From the NCBI GenBank assembly GCA_009761415.1, contig QUOL01000004.1, forward strand, positions 2,046,001 to 2,110,000: a stretch of 64,000 nt of DNA, read 5' to 3'. This stretch comes from Sarcomyxa edulis (lineage: Eukaryota; Basidiomycota; Agaricomycetes; Agaricales; Mycenaceae). The notes under the pieces were generated by a model. It was not told the DNA's origin. It did not search any database and was given only the letters and a program-made list of their open reading frames with translations. Shown here piece after piece: positions 46,082 to 57,975 of the stretch. Each line of letters starts with the position of its first letter. Position 1 is the first letter of the stretch. The position numbers and the translations under genes were made by a program.

Positions 46082-47665
46082 TCAAATTCGCAATCTACGA
46101 CGAATAAACCTAAGCAACCCCGAGGTCAGACGGTGGCTGGCGAACCATCTGAGAATGCGAATGGACAGCGTCGGCGGAGTCTCGCGATAACTGGACCATT
46201 TAGAAACAAATTCAGGAGGAAGGGATTTCCAGCGGTCTTTGATTATGGGTTCGCCAGTCAATTTCGGCCTAGGAGGTATCGGAGCGTCCAGCTGTTCCTG
46301 AGACATATTGTCTATGATGTAGTCACAGAATTTGGCAGCTTCCAGAGCGGTGAAACGACGGGATATGATATGGGTGGTCATTCTATCAAATAATGGAGCA
46401 AGAAGGGGGATGCGTGGAATTACGAACTAAATCAATGGCACCATCAGTGTAGACACAGAAGTGTTCTAGGATGTAGCTTACATCATACTCTGCCAGAAGG
46501 TTTCCAAGGCAGGCGACATCGAAAGGAAAGGGATCATAATCGAACTCTCCCTGCTTGGTATCCGGCGGGTGGTAAAAGGAGATGCCCCAGTTAGAGAGGG
46601 AAGAGTCCAAGCGGCAGTCAACGGATGGTGCATCAGGAGAGAATATCATCGAGATATCGAAGTCTAATAAGCAGTACCGAGCAAGTCCCTGCTCTCGAAG
46701 GGACACTCGGTCTGCACAGGAAGCGGCGTTACGCTCGTGCAGTGGACTCGCCCCATAGATGTCATTGCGGTCAAAATGGTTTATGAGAACGTTAGAATGA
46801 CTTATATCCTGTATGGATTGTCAGACTCGAAAGCGGGGACCTAACACAGCACTTACCCGGTGGACAATCCGGCGGCTGTGAAGGAAAGCCAGACCCTATA
46901 CGAGACAGCCAGGTTATGCAGACTGAAAGATAATCACAATCTTGAGGACGTACGTGGATCAGAGATGCCATATAATAGAGCGTCTCACGAACACTTTCGA
47001 ATTTGGGATAGTCAGGATTACTACCCCAGCTAGATTACAAATGATTATATCATCATATATTTATCTTGAGTCTCTCTTACCGTGGTATAACAACGAAGGC
47101 AAAATTGTGGGGAGAGACGAGTAGGTCAACGGGACGCATTACAGCTGGAGCAGGCATAGGAAGCTTCGTAGATTCAAAGAGATCCTGGTAAACCATAAAT
47201 TCTTGAGAGCCCTTTTCTACTATTTTGATGACGACGTCGCGGCACAGGGCGTCCTGGGCGTAAGTAATACGCGTCTAAGTAATCCACACGAGTATCAGAC
47301 CAGACAGACAGATATGAGTGGTACTCCTCACCTGGAAGCTACCGCCGCAAGGTACCACCGGCCGAAGGGCATACCATGAAAAAAATGAGTATGGGTACGA
47401 TATGTGTGATAGATCAGGGGGAGGTAATGAAGGAGTTCCTTTGGTGTTGCCCCATTCATCTTTCGTAAAATCGTAAAATGTGTAGCCATGGTAAGCAAGC
47501 CAAGGTCTGCAAGCATTCAAGAAAGGTAGATTGTCCCATTGCTCTTCCCTGTCTTCCTCAAATACGAATGCGTCGGCGTCGATCTGAAATAAAAATGATG
47601 TTAGGCGACGGGAAACGCTCATTATTCCAGAGCAATGTCACCTGAGGAACTTCAGGAAACTTCAT
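46082..47665 (-). CDS. Kinase-like protein A
   Basis: Multi-exon, starting MKFPEVPQ. The N-terminal region carries IDADAFVFEEDREEQWDNLP and SLPPPDLSHISYPYSFFSWY. The kinase-like fold follows: a VVIKIVEKGSQEF strand with the Lys, and the loop HR-DISHSNVLINHFDRND split by an intron after HR. Then come LLDFDISMIFSPDAP (DFD where DFG is usual) and EFDYDPFPFDVACLGNLL. The last exon is MTTHIISRRFTALEAAKFC to the stop. No Gly-rich loop is visible. Splice sites and frame look intact. Its promoter region shares GCGGTGGCAGAAGTCCGGAT with gene D, and its last exon is closest to C and D. This family is common in Agaricomycetes, with unknown substrates. Confidence 0.8.
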
Positions 47666-47884
47666 GATATCGAGTACCCCGGGTGCTGCAACAAATTGAA
47701 AAGCGCGTGTCGGAGCTGCCTTCAAGTTGCGTTGTAAAACTACTTCGTAGTACTCGGAGCTCAACGCGTTGAACAAACTCGAAGTACTAAAGTTTCAACT
47801 TTCTGCACCCGAAACCCGATCCGGACTTCTGCCACCGCGGCCTGGACCGCGTGCGTGGCCTTATCGATCCGCAATGTCACACAG
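47666..47884 (-). promoter_or_regulatory. Promoter region of kinase-like gene A
   Basis: Read on the minus strand, it matches the region before gene D (57820-57975) in several blocks: GGTGGCAGAAGTCCGGATCG, a GCAACxTGAAG block and GCAGCACCCGGG just before the start codon. Confidence 0.6.
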
Positions 47885-48203
47885 TCACGTCACCCACCGA
47901 CGCGCGACGCGTGACATGTGACATTGGAGAAGTTGATTCGCATCCCAGCCCGCTGCCGAGATTCCTCGACGTAAATCAACATAGCAATACAAAAGGCAGC
48001 TGCAGCGACAAATGTGCACATGTCTTAGTAGCAGACCTTATCTTTTCATGACTATCCAGCATCCTGAAGATCCGTTCCATACGTCGTCCAAAATGCACTA
48101 GGCTGTCTACAACACAGGAAAACTAGCGAGTACAGCCGCCCCTCCTTTCCCCTGCCCATCGTATGCAGTCCACTTCCCAACGTAAACATTACAGAAGCAA
48201 TGA
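47885..48203 (-). repeat. Inverted copy of the sensor gene's 3' flank, next to kinase B
   Basis: On the minus strand it matches 54620-54790 (TGCTTCTGT, TTGGGAAG.GGACTGCAT, TTCCTGTGTTGTAG, ATTTTGG.C.ACGTATGGAA) and 55105-55190 (GACATGTGCA, TATGT..ACGTCG). The end of the window, 63822-64000, carries the same blocks after gene E. Confidence 0.75.
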
Positions 48204-48270
48204 ACTCCGTCTATTGCGGTCCGAATACAGGAAGCTATAGCCTATCAGAGTATTCTCCATCTCTGTGGGA

Positions 48271-49864
48271 TTAGATACGGAAGGTACGACGAACAAATCT
48301 AAGTAAGCCAGAGGTCAGCCGGTAATCTGAGAACCATCGAAGTATACGAATAGACAGTGATGGCGGAGTTTCGCGGTAGCAGGACCACTTCGCAACAAAG
48401 TCAAGAGGAAGGGATTCCCAGCGGTCTTTGACCACGCGTCGCTCAGCAGGATCCGGCTCAGTAGGTATTGGAGCGTCGAGTTGCTCTGGTGACATGTTTT
48501 CGAGGATGTTATCACAGAAGTTGGCAGCTTCAAGAGCTGTGAAACGACGCGATATAATATGGGTGGTCATTCCGTCCAATAGTGGAGCAAGAAGTGGAAT
48601 ACTTGGGATTGCGAACTGACCAAACAACGAAATGAAATTCAGACACAAAAGGACGCAAGAATGACAGCTCACATCATATCTGGCTAGAACGTTCCCCAAG
48701 CAAGCGACATCGAAAGCAAAGGGATCGTAGTCAAATTCTCCCTGCTTTGTGTCGGGTGGATGGAAACAAGGCATGCCCCAGGTGGATAGAGAAGCATCCA
48801 GGCGACATTCCACCGCAGGCGCATCAGGGGGGAATATCATCGTGATGTCAAAATCGAATAGACAGTACCGAGCGAGCCCCCGTGTGATAAGAGACACTCG
48901 ATCCAAATAGGAGCCGGGATTTCTTGGATCCACCCCGTAGCTATCATTGCGGTCAAAATGGTTTATCAGGATATTGGCGTATCTTATATCCTTCAAGCAG
49001 CACTCGTCGGTCTATAGAGCGAGGATATATTACATCAAAGCACTTACTCGATGAATGATTCGGCGGCTGTGAAGAAAAGCTAAGCCCTATAGACCTAGAT
49101 GAGCTGAGATAGAAGAATAAATATAAGAATGAGCGTACATGGACTAGTGATGCAATATAGGAGAGCGTCTGACGGATATTTTCGAATTTGGGATAGTAAG
49201 TAGTGTCACCCCAGCTGATGATAGAGTTATCACGACCATGATGCGACTCTTTGCTAAGCATGTCTTACCGCGGCATCACGACGAAGGCAAAGTTGTGGGG
49301 AGAAATGAGAAGGTCAGCAGGACGCATGACACCCGGAGCTGGTATAGAAAGCTTGGTAGATTCAAAGAGATCTTGATAAACCAAAAATTCTTGCGAGCCC
49401 TTTTCCACTATCTTGATGACCACGTCGCGACGTAGGGCGTCCTGGGCGTAGGTGATACGTGTCTAGGGAGCGAATGAGCGCGATAGACTAATCATACAGA
49501 TCCAAGTAAAACTCCTTACTCGATATCCGTCGATTGGCTGCACAGGCATATCTTTATCATACGAAAAGAACGCGTGGGGGTACGATATGTGTGAAGTCTC
49601 GGGTGGAGGTAACACGGGTGATGCAATAGTGTTATCGCAATCATCCTTGGTAAGATCATAGAGCGTGTACTCATAAAAAGCAAGCCACGACTTGCAGGCA
49701 GTCAAGAAAGGTATATTGTCCCATTGCTCTTCTCTATCCTGTTCACTCCTGAACGCGTCGGAATCGATCTGGACCAGAAGACCGTCAGACGACAGAAGGT
49801 GTTCGATGCTCAAAAACGTTACCTGAGGGATCTCAGGATATTTCATCGTCGAGTGTACCGTCAT
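48271..49864 (-). CDS. Kinase-like protein B
   Basis: Starts MTVHSTMKYPEIPQ, like gene E (MTVLSTMKHPDIPQ). Exon 2 begins IDSDAFRSEQDREEQWDNIP. Kinase motifs: HR-DIRYANILINHFDRND across an intron, CLFDFDITMIFPPDAP (DFD), and EFDYDPFAFDVACLGNVL. The C-terminal exon runs MTTHIISRRFTALEAANFC to FVRRTFRI. Near-identical to gene E over the last 200 residues, on the opposite strand. No disruption seen. Upstream sequence GCTCGGATCGGATTTCGGGTC (minus strand, near 50000) is shared with E. Confidence 0.82.
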
Positions 49865-50168
49865 TGCGAGATGGAAAAAGTGACTGTACTTGTAAGTTGC
49901 CTGTAGTTGTCTACCCTGAGTCGTGACAGAAGAGTTCAATCCAAGTTCAATCTCAAATTTGTCATCTGCTTGCTACTTTAGACCCGAAATCCGATCCGAG
50001 CAAGTTTGTACCCAGTCTGTACAGTGTTCTACATAGCTTCAAGTTCGGGTCGCCTTTCAGAGATATAGAACCTTTACATTCTCAGCCATAGCGTCTCGAT
50101 TTAGCAATGTGATGATGATATAGGATTCCATATTCAAGAATGAACCGCGCTCGTTTCTGAAAGGTGCG

Positions 50169-50836
50169 TTAACTTGAAGCTCGCCCCTCCTGCTGCAAGC
50201 TGCCAGCTCTACCAGCAGGTCGCTGTGTGGCATTGGGGCTTAGCAAATCGGCACGAACCACAAGAGGATAGTGTACAACTCCATCCGCCAACTCAACCAT
50301 CGAATATTCAATTCGAGAGCCCCATTCCAATGGGTCAGACGATCGCGAACCGTACTCACAGAGTGAAGAACAGGACAGGGTTGAGTATAACCGAAATAGT
50401 AAATACCGTCTGAATAGTAAGGGGCCCACCACGAATAGTCATCCGCGTGCCTTTCCTCACTAGGAACTGTGTCCCCTCTATATTGAAGTTGAAGTCATCT
50501 GTAAGAAAAGCCTGCAAAATTGGTTTGATATGATCATAACAATTCGATGTATTGCGATTATACCTGCTGGTTCGGAAACATTTCAGCTTTCTCGTACGGA
50601 CCATTGGGGGTAAGGCTCATTTTCTTGTTGGGGCAAAATAGTTTAAACGAAGCAGGACTTTTGATTTTAGTCTCGATTTGACGTTTCCCAAACTTGCTGG
50701 GGATATATTCGGTGTTGTGAATATTGGGATTTGTTCTCGGTTGATAAGACTGGGAAACAATATGATCATCGCAAAGACGGGGAGGACTCAGAATCACTTG
50801 ACTAACCACGTGAGCTCTCGCTCTTCTCGTATACAA
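50169..50836 (-). pseudogene. NPL1: 5'-truncated copy of the ~190-aa NPL family
   Basis: Retains the middle and end of the protein: IHNTEYIPSKFGKRQIETKI, MSLTPNGPYEKAEMF, FLTDDFNFNIEGTQFLVRKG and WGSRIEYSMVELADGVVHYP, then SPNATQRPAGRAGSLQ. The first exon, most of the second and the promoter are absent. At about 50828-50836 NPL-homologous sequence (GTTTGTATACGAGAAG) abuts sequence that matches the 3' flank of kinase D. The NPL3 stop TAG is CAG here, adding a few residues. It is probably not expressed as a full protein. Confidence 0.7.
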
Positions 50837-50839
50837 ACG

Positions 50840-51126
50840 ACGGAGCAGTGCATTGTGGGGGGAAGTCAGTTCATACGCGAGTACATCTGAATATCGTTCG
50901 TGCTGGCATAGCAGCTGGATTCAATCTAAGGGCTCGGCTCTAAAGTTTCCCGTAGTCATCACGAGACGAGGTTGTTTGTTGCTAGAGGTAGGAGAAAGCC
51001 ATATGGGGTCCGGTATGTTGTAAAGGGCCGAAGTCAATGCAGGACTACTGTATCGAATACATCAAGCAATGCCTTCCGATTCGGAACACTGAGGAATCTC
51101 CCGTCCCAACAATGGCCAGCTGTGAT
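50840..51126 (-). repeat. 3' flank of kinase C, inverted copy of 3' flank of kinase D
   Basis: Matches 59560-59850 in reverse orientation almost base for base (for example TGCATTGACTTCGGCCCTTT and GGCTCTAAAGTTTCCCGTAG). It ends at the NPL1 truncation point. Confidence 0.88.
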
Positions 51127-52715
51127 TCAGATGCGAAATCTACGACGAATGAACCTAAGCAACCCCGAGGTCAGACGGTGGCTGGAGAGACATCTGAGAA
51201 TGCGAACGGATAGCGTTGGAGGAGTCTCGCGATAGGTAGACCAGTTAGCGATAAATTCCGGAGGAAGTGATTTCCAGCGGTCTTTTATTATTCGTTCGCC
51301 AGTCAATTTTGGCTTTGGAGGGATCGGAGCGTCCAGCTGTTCCTGAGACATATTGTCTATGATGTATTGGCAGAATTTCGCAGCTTCCAGAGCGGTGAAA
51401 CGACGGGATATGATATGGGTGGTCATTCTATCAAATAACGGAGCAAGAAGGGGGATGCTTGGAACTACGAACTAGATAAATGGCACCATAAGTATAGACA
51501 CATAAATGTTCTAGGATGTAGCTTACATCATACTCTGCTAGAAGGTTTCCAAGGCAGGCGACATCGAAAGGAAAGGGATCATAATCAAACTCTCCCTGCT
51601 TGGTATCCGGCGGGTGGTAAAAGGAGATGCCCCAGTTCGAGAGGGAAGAGTCCAAGCGACAATCAACGGAAGGTGCATCAGGAGAAAAAACCATCGAGAT
51701 ATCGAAGTCGAACAAGCAGTACTGAGCAAGTCCACGCTCTCGGAGGGATACTCGGTCTGCACAGGAAGTGGGGTTACGCTCGTGCAATGGACTCGCACCA
51801 AGGATGTCATTACGGTCGAAGTGGTTGATGAGAACGTTAGAATGACTTATATCCTGCGACACATAGTCAGTCTCGACGGTTGGGATAAAGCTGGCAAAAA
51901 GCGCACCCGATGGACGATCCGGCGGCTATGAAGGAAGGTCAGACCCTATACGAGGGAGCCAGGTTATACAGTCGGAAAGACAAACACGATTCTAAGGACG
52001 TACATCGACCAAAGATGTCATATACTGGAGCGTCTCACGAACGCTCTCAAATCTGGGATAGTCAGGATTATCACCCCAGCTAGAAGGCCAATGGTTAGAT
52101 CATGGCTAATTTCATCCTGAGTCTCTTACCGTGGCAACACGACGAAGGCAAAATTGTGGGGAGAGATGAGTAGATCAACGGGACGCATGACACCGGGAGC
52201 CGGTATAGGAATCTTGGTAGATTCAAAGAGATCCTGATACACTAAAAATTCCTGGGAACCCTTTTCTACTATTTTGATGACCACATCGCGGCGCAGGTTG
52301 TCCTGGGCGTAGGTGATACGCGTCTAAGTGATTTAGAAGTCTCAGACCAAACTAAATTAATAGAGGTGGCTAGTACTGCTTACCTGGAAGCTACCGCAGG
52401 GCACCACGGGCCGATGGGCATACCACGAAAGAAACGAGTATGGATATGATATGTGCGATAGTTCAGGTGGAGGCAACGAAGGTGTTCCTTGAGTGTTATC
52501 CCACTCATCTTTGATGAGATCGTACAGCGTGTATCCATAGGAGGCAAGCCAAGGCCTGCAAGCGTTTAAGAAAGGTATATTGTCCCATTGCTCTTCCCTA
52601 TCCTGTTCAAAAATGAATGCATCGGCGTCAATCTGGGTTACAAAACGATGTCAGGCTACGGGAGGTGCTCATTATTCGAGAACAATGTCACCTGAGGAAC
52701 ATCAAGATGATTCAT
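51127..52715 (-). CDS. Kinase-like protein C
   Basis: Starts MNHLDVPQ, a diverged form of the family's MKYPEVPQ. Next comes IDADAFIFEQDREEQWDNIP. The catalytic-loop exon gives DISHSNVLINHFDRNDILG after an intron, then CLFDFDISMVFSPDAP and EFDYDPFPFDVACLGNLL. The final exon is MTTHIISRRFTALEAAKFC to IRRRFRI. Closest to D on the other strand, including the whole 3' flank. Homology upstream of the start fades by ~52790, so the promoter may differ from the other copies. No frame break seen. Confidence 0.8.
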
Positions 52716-53254
52716 AATAAATCACTGGGTTTCTCGGGTACTGCAACGTTCTGACCACAGAAACGTTGACAAGGAGTGCACTGGCCTGCGTTTGACAGTC
52801 TGACAGGGAGTATAATGGAATTTAGGTGATGCAGAAATGTGGTCTATATAGAGATGAATACCAGCAGCAAAGTCAGGATGCTTACCAGCGGAAAATACCC
52901 GACTCGGAAAGCGAAGCGTCGATGCCCCGACGGATCGCCAGGACTTGTAGGTGTGAAACTCAGGCTGCTGCGCCTCGACTCAATGCACATGCATGTATAG
53001 ATGGATCGTGGATACATACCTTGCGTCGTACAGCCCGAGGGCGGTGAGGATGAGCCTGAGCTGGTTGCCTTGTGCTGCGAGATATTCCACGTGGTCACAC
53101 AGCCACAGCTAGCAGCACTGCTCCAAAAGATCTTGAGTCGGCACCACAATTTCACCTTGAACGAATTCAACGGGCAGCCTCAAGATCTTTCTTTTTGCCA
53201 CCATCCACGACGAAGATTTCTCTCAAAATCCACATCTAATATTCGTCGAGGAGT
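52716..53254. other. Divergent region between kinase C and the sensor gene
   Basis: 539 bp holding both promoters. The half nearest C has weak similarity to other kinase promoters; the rest is unique. No separate gene. Confidence 0.5.
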
Positions 53255-54606
53255 ATGCGGACAAGTCGCTCTCTTTTCGTATCTTGCATCGTTGCATTCG
53301 CGTTGGTCCAATTGTCTGTTGCTGCTGACGACCACCCGTTTCTTGCTCCTCGTCAGCAGTCGAATATCCTTAGTATTCCGGCTGGGACAACTACTGCCGC
53401 TGCAGATACTGCAACTGCGACAACTACAACCACAGATGCTGCTGTTACGACGACAACACCCACATCCACTTCGACAACACCCACCTCAACCACTCCGACA
53501 TCTACCTCGACTACTCCTACTTCAACAACCCCGACATCTACATCCACGACCCCAACAAGTACTTCCACAACTCCATCGACTCCTACGGTGACCAGCACAT
53601 CCCCAACGGCAACGTCCACTACACCCGCCAATACTCCGACTCAGACCAAAGCAAATACTTCTCCAACTCCAACCCCCACTGCCGTTACGACCACTAATGC
53701 CGAAGGTGAAGCCGTAACAGTGACTATCACCCCCTCAGACACCTCGTCTGCCACCAGCTCAGCGGCAGCAGCTAGCTCTTCTGCTGCCAGTGACTCTGAT
53801 GACGATAAAGGTTTGAGTACGGGCTCTATCGTCGGTATGTCAGTAGCAGGTGGTGTGGCACTTTTCGGTATCATCGGTTTCTTTGTCTGGAAGTTTACTA
53901 GAAAACGCTTCAACGACTTCAATGACAGTAAGTCGCCTCGCTTTCCGAAAACTTTCGAATTAAACATCATCGGAGGCTGATCTCATATCAACTAGACGAA
54001 GCCATCAAGTGGCCCGAACTAAACGCCCACGGCGAAGACAGTCACCCTCTTCCCGTAAACAACACCGGTCGCGCGGGCTTCGACACCCAATCCGAGCTCA
54101 ATCTCAGTCGAGCTCCCTCAGCATCCACCGGTTACGCCACCTCTACCCCAGACCTAAACTACCCCTCAGGTGGTCCAGACCCATACGCCGTTCCTCCTCT
54201 TCCCCACCTCAACCCAAACCAACCGTATCACGACGACCCATCTATAAGCACTTATTACGACCCTTACCGTGGTCCCGTACCAAACACATTCAACGACGCA
54301 GCCTCTATGGACGTACCCCACACACCCGGTGGATACGGAGAAGCCATCCCCATGACACAGATGGCCGGTCAGAGAAATCCTGGGCCCGGCATGGGTATGG
54401 GCATGGGTGGTTACGATATGGGACGATCAAGCCCCGCACCACAGATGGGTGGAAGGATGTCGCCAATGCCACAGGCAGCGGGCAGGCAGTCTCCCAGCCC
54501 GCAGGCGGCATATGGGATGAGGACGAAAAGCCCCGGGCCTGGATTCGGTGGGAGAGCATCGCCGGGCCCACAGGCGGCGTACGATCCTGGATATGGGCCA
54601 CGATAG
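53255..54606 (+). CDS. Mid2/WSC-like cell-surface sensor (signal peptide, Ser/Thr stalk, one TM)
   Basis: Exons 53255-53927 and 53996-54606 join in phase; 427 aa. A signal peptide (SLFVSCIVAFALVQLSVA) is followed by a short mature N-terminus and ~140 Thr/Ser/Pro residues with TTPTSTS repeats, a typical O-mannosylated stalk. One transmembrane helix (SIVGMSVAGGVALFGIIGFF) ends in the basic stop-transfer WKFTRKR. The cytoplasmic tail of ~200 residues is Pro/Gly/Met-rich and disordered. This layout matches fungal wall-stress sensors feeding the Rho1/PKC pathway; membership is by architecture, since no WSC Cys domain is present. It sits in the unique spacer between the arms of the duplication. Confidence 0.8.
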
Positions 54607-55499
54607 ACGGATTTCCATTGCTTCTGTGATTTTTACATTGGGAAGAGGACTGCATGGCTCGGTGCGGGTGGGAAGGGGAAGGGAAAGGGCGGCTGTATTC
54701 GCTGGATTTCCTGTGTTGTAGCGAGACTAGAGCATTTTGGGCAACGTATGGAATGGATCTTCGGGATGCTGGATATTCGGAAAAATATAAAGTATGTCAT
54801 AGTGTTGGTTCGGACAGATACCCTTTTTCTTCGCATTCTCTCACTCTCGCACGAATACCCACACACACACTCATGCACGCATGCACGAACACGCCGTCAT
54901 TCCTTTCTCGTTCCTTTTTTTTCACTTTTCCAGTTTCCTTGTATGCATTTATTTAAATAATACTCACCACCCGTTGCTTTTTTCCAGTTCTTTAATCCCC
55001 ATCAACACCTTCCCTTCCTACTGCATCTTCATTTACCATATATCTTTTTTTTCCTTCTTGATTTTTTCCCATCCTCCTACGCAATCATTGAATCCAACGC
55101 ATCGAATCACTAGGACATGTGCATGACCCGTCGCTGTTTTTTGAACGGCTATGTACGTCGTTGAATGCTTTTTTTTGCCGCAGCTGGCTGCGATGCGCGA
55201 ACTACTTGCTTCGAAGTTCGGTTGCTTAGCTGTGCGATGGTAAAGTATGCTTGAATAATCCAGTCTCTTGCGTGGCCGAGTCCAAGAAACAAATACTTAT
55301 ATATCACTGATGTTCACACAATTCAAGCTCCTATAGATCAGTCAAACTCTCCTTTACAATGTTTATATCGTGTCCGTCAGTGGCAAGGCGTTGCTTCAAA
55401 TCAGTCACCGTTGATTCTAGGAGGTACGTCTTCCAGTTCATTATTACCATCAGATCTCAAGCTCAAGAATATCGGGTTACTTTGATATGAAATGATGTG
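54607..55499 (+). other. 3' flank of the sensor gene; source of dispersed copies
   Basis: Pyrimidine-rich in part (54890-55075). Blocks at 54612-54790 and 55105-55195 recur beside kinases B and E. No gene found. Confidence 0.6.
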
Positions 55500-56855
55500 G
55501 TGTCACATTGCACTGTTCTCTGATCGAGTCCTATCCTCATGATTTCTTTTCAAGTGAGTGATACACCAGATATATCAAATTTCACGCCTCCAACCGTTTT
55601 ATCCCTATTTTCCAACTGTATTGTATAAATCTCGGTTTATTGGGTGTTGCACTTTCCTCTCCAAGGGGATTTCATTCGCCGAAATCTAGGAGGAGGAGGA
55701 GGCCGATTATCCAACTGAGTTGCGTGACGTTGTCACGGACGCGTCGACATCGTGACGTGACAAAGTGACGTTACGGATCGATAAGAAATTCCATCCGCCA
55801 TAAGTACTCTCAGTCCTCTGATCAAGGATTCATTTACTGCTTGCTTTATCTCTATTTCTTTGGGGAAAATTTCGCCCTATATTGTTTCCAGTCTCTGGCG
55901 AAGCTCTGCACGTCTACGGTCTGTTATCATTTGGTTATCATGTTTTTTTTTGGATCATCGATCTCGAAAAAGTTTTTCTTCCCTCGAAAGCTCATAGGCC
56001 TTCCTAGGTCCCGAGCCACATATGCTTGATGTCCGTCTCCTACGGCGGCTTCTTTCACTTGAGGTTGGTTCCATCAGAAAATCCATGTCGCGATGAATAA
56101 CATGTTGTTCTTTCCTAGTGTTCGATATCTTGCCCCGGTGCTCAACATCTCGCTGCCAGAGATTTGCAGTCTTTAGGTTGCATGGCAATCAATGGTCCTG
56201 CTCTTGTCGCTCTCAGGGCTTTCTTCCTCGAGAGATTATAAGCATACATATCTCTTAAACCCGTGAAGCTCAATGGCGGCCCACGAGGCTTCGAGGGTGC
56301 TGTTTTTCTCCCACAAGAAGTGAGTTTCGGTACCGCTAAAGGCCATACATGCTACTACAGAACAGAAATGGCTTTTGTGCCCTGTTTGGAGCTACACAAA
56401 AGAATGATCACGCGCTTGTACGGTACGTGAGATTGTCGTCTGCCTCGTTGCTGCTACTCGCATGACTGGATGATCTCTCGGATGCTTTCATCTGCACGAT
56501 AGGTCGACGCATACATTCTCCGTTGATGGTGGTCTGAGGTGATTCGACTGGATGGCCCTGATGATTTTCTGATACTTGCGGCACCCCCACCCCTTCCCAA
56601 AAAAAGTCATTCGAGGCTTCGAGGGAGGTCACCAGTTTGAGGACGATCTTCAAGGCAGAATACGGGAATCAATTCTCTGTAAAAATGGTATGCAGTTCCC
56701 ATCGCTCTCGTTTTGTCGATCATCGTCAATATGTTCATATTCTTGTCAGCATGTCCAATTGTATCATCGATAAGACTTTCCGACATGCTATATAGTTATG
56801 TCTTGATTCCAGCCCCCTCGTTCTTCTTCAACTCGTCCCCCTCTGAACTCGCACC
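55500..56855 (+). repeat. Upstream region of NPL2, repeated upstream of NPL3
   Basis: Begins with TTGCACTGxTCTCTGAT and matches 59836-61084 in order. Shared blocks include GTCACxGGACGCGTC, CGATCGATAAGA, ACGAGGCTTCGAGGGTGCTG and CCATxGxTCTCGTTTxGTCGATC. Carries clustered TGACGT and GTCAC half-sites at 55721-55780. It marks the start of the repeated NPL + kinase module. Confidence 0.72.
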
Positions 56856-57685
56856 ATGTCGTTGACTCCCTACATCAGAATCGATCCCATTCCTGCCGCT
56901 CTTAGGGTAATTTGTCATTTCCTTCCAGTATCGCAGGCTAATCATGAATACTTCGTAGGCCGGACAGTGGACGGTCCTTCTGATTGATGCACCTCCTGTC
57001 AGTGATGAGCTGCTCTTTAAGAAAAACGATCGTGTCTACATACGATCAGTTTCTAGGGCAGTTTCAATCCCGGTGAGCATTGATTGTGCCATCACAAAGT
57101 ATAACTCGCTTATAATCATGCTTTTGAAACCAGTCTTATAGTTGGAAGGAAAATATCTTCGACACAGAGTATATCATCAGTAAATTCGGTCAACGGCAAA
57201 CTCGCACAATCCAGATGACCCCTGCTGCTACCAGTCTATTCGTTCCCAACACAGATCTGAGTCCTTTTCTCAATGGCCCAATGGAAAGGGAACGGTATGG
57301 ATCGACTCAACAGGTATAAGCACTGCTGATACGTTGTATTCATCATGATACTCAGTCTAATTCAATAGGTCTATCTTACCAAAAACTTCGAGTACAACTC
57401 ACAAGGGAGGAATATTGTAGTCAAGAAGGGTACCCGGGCAACTGTTTTGGTTGGCCCCGTTACCAAGAGGGTATAATCGTTATGATTTCTTTCGCCGTCG
57501 TATTTTGGTCTGATTCGTGTGTATAGGGTTCTCAATCATCCAACCCAGAGGAGTGGAGGTATAGACTTCAATATACAATATACGGCATGGAGGAAGCAGT
57601 TGTGTGCTACCCCGTAGCAATCCGTGCGCATATGTTGAGCCCCCATGCCGTCCCACAGCCTTCTGGTAGAGCTGGCTCGATTTAG
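56856..57685 (+). CDS. NPL2: small protein family of unknown function
   Basis: Starts MSLTPYIRIDPIPAALR; the first exon ends at 56906. Later exons give AGQWTVLLIDAPPVSDELLF, FDTEYIISKFGQRQTRTI, VYLTKNFEYNSQGRNIVVKK and WRYRLQYTIYGMEEAVVCYP, ending SPHAVPQPSGRAGSI. About 190 aa and beta-rich in appearance. No signal peptide, membrane segment or known motif. The most constant parts across copies are VKKGTR, EW and the terminal GRAGS. It lies upstream of kinase D in the same orientation, 290 bp from its start. I do not recognise the family. Confidence 0.7.
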
Positions 57686-57975
57686 GGAGCTATTTTGCGC
57701 ACCTATCAGTATCGACTACGCGCCTTCGTATATGTACTTCGTCTATATCGCACCAGAATAAATTACCTAGCTTGCGTGCAAAATCCGAGTTATCGATCGA
57801 GCCCGCGGTGGCAGATGTCCAGATGTCCGCGGTGGCAGAAGTCCGGATCGACTTCTGGTTGAACAGTGAAAGTGAACGACTACTTCTACTACGCAACCTG
57901 AAGACAGCTTCGAGACATAACGCGTTCTTGTCCAGGACGACTCAGAACACTGCAGCACCCGGGACACCTAGTATT
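57686..57975 (+). promoter_or_regulatory. Promoter region of kinase-like gene D
   Basis: Contains GGTGGCAGA twice and GTCCGCGGTGGCAGAAGTCC near 57808-57846, shared with the promoter of gene A. An upstream in-frame Met at 57772 exists, but the paralogs favour MKYPEVPQ as the start. Confidence 0.5.

Larger units (their letters stand above)
47870..52790 (-). repeat. Left arm of a large imperfect inverted duplication
   Basis: Contains, in minus-strand order, kinase C, truncated NPL1, kinase B and a sensor 3' flank. The same order D, NPL3, E and sensor 3' flank is read on the plus strand in the right arm. The arms differ by point changes and by the ~1.4-kb deletion in NPL1. Confidence 0.8.

Noticed and set aside
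53353..53970. Minus-strand frames rich in Val/Glu opposite the sensor gene
   Set aside because: Mirror image of Thr/Ser repeats; no start context, no homology, and the plus strand has signal peptide and membrane helix.
57772..57975. Upstream start for kinase D adding 68 residues
   Set aside because: The same region upstream of gene A is promoter sequence without a matching open frame, and B and E start close to MKxPxxPQ.
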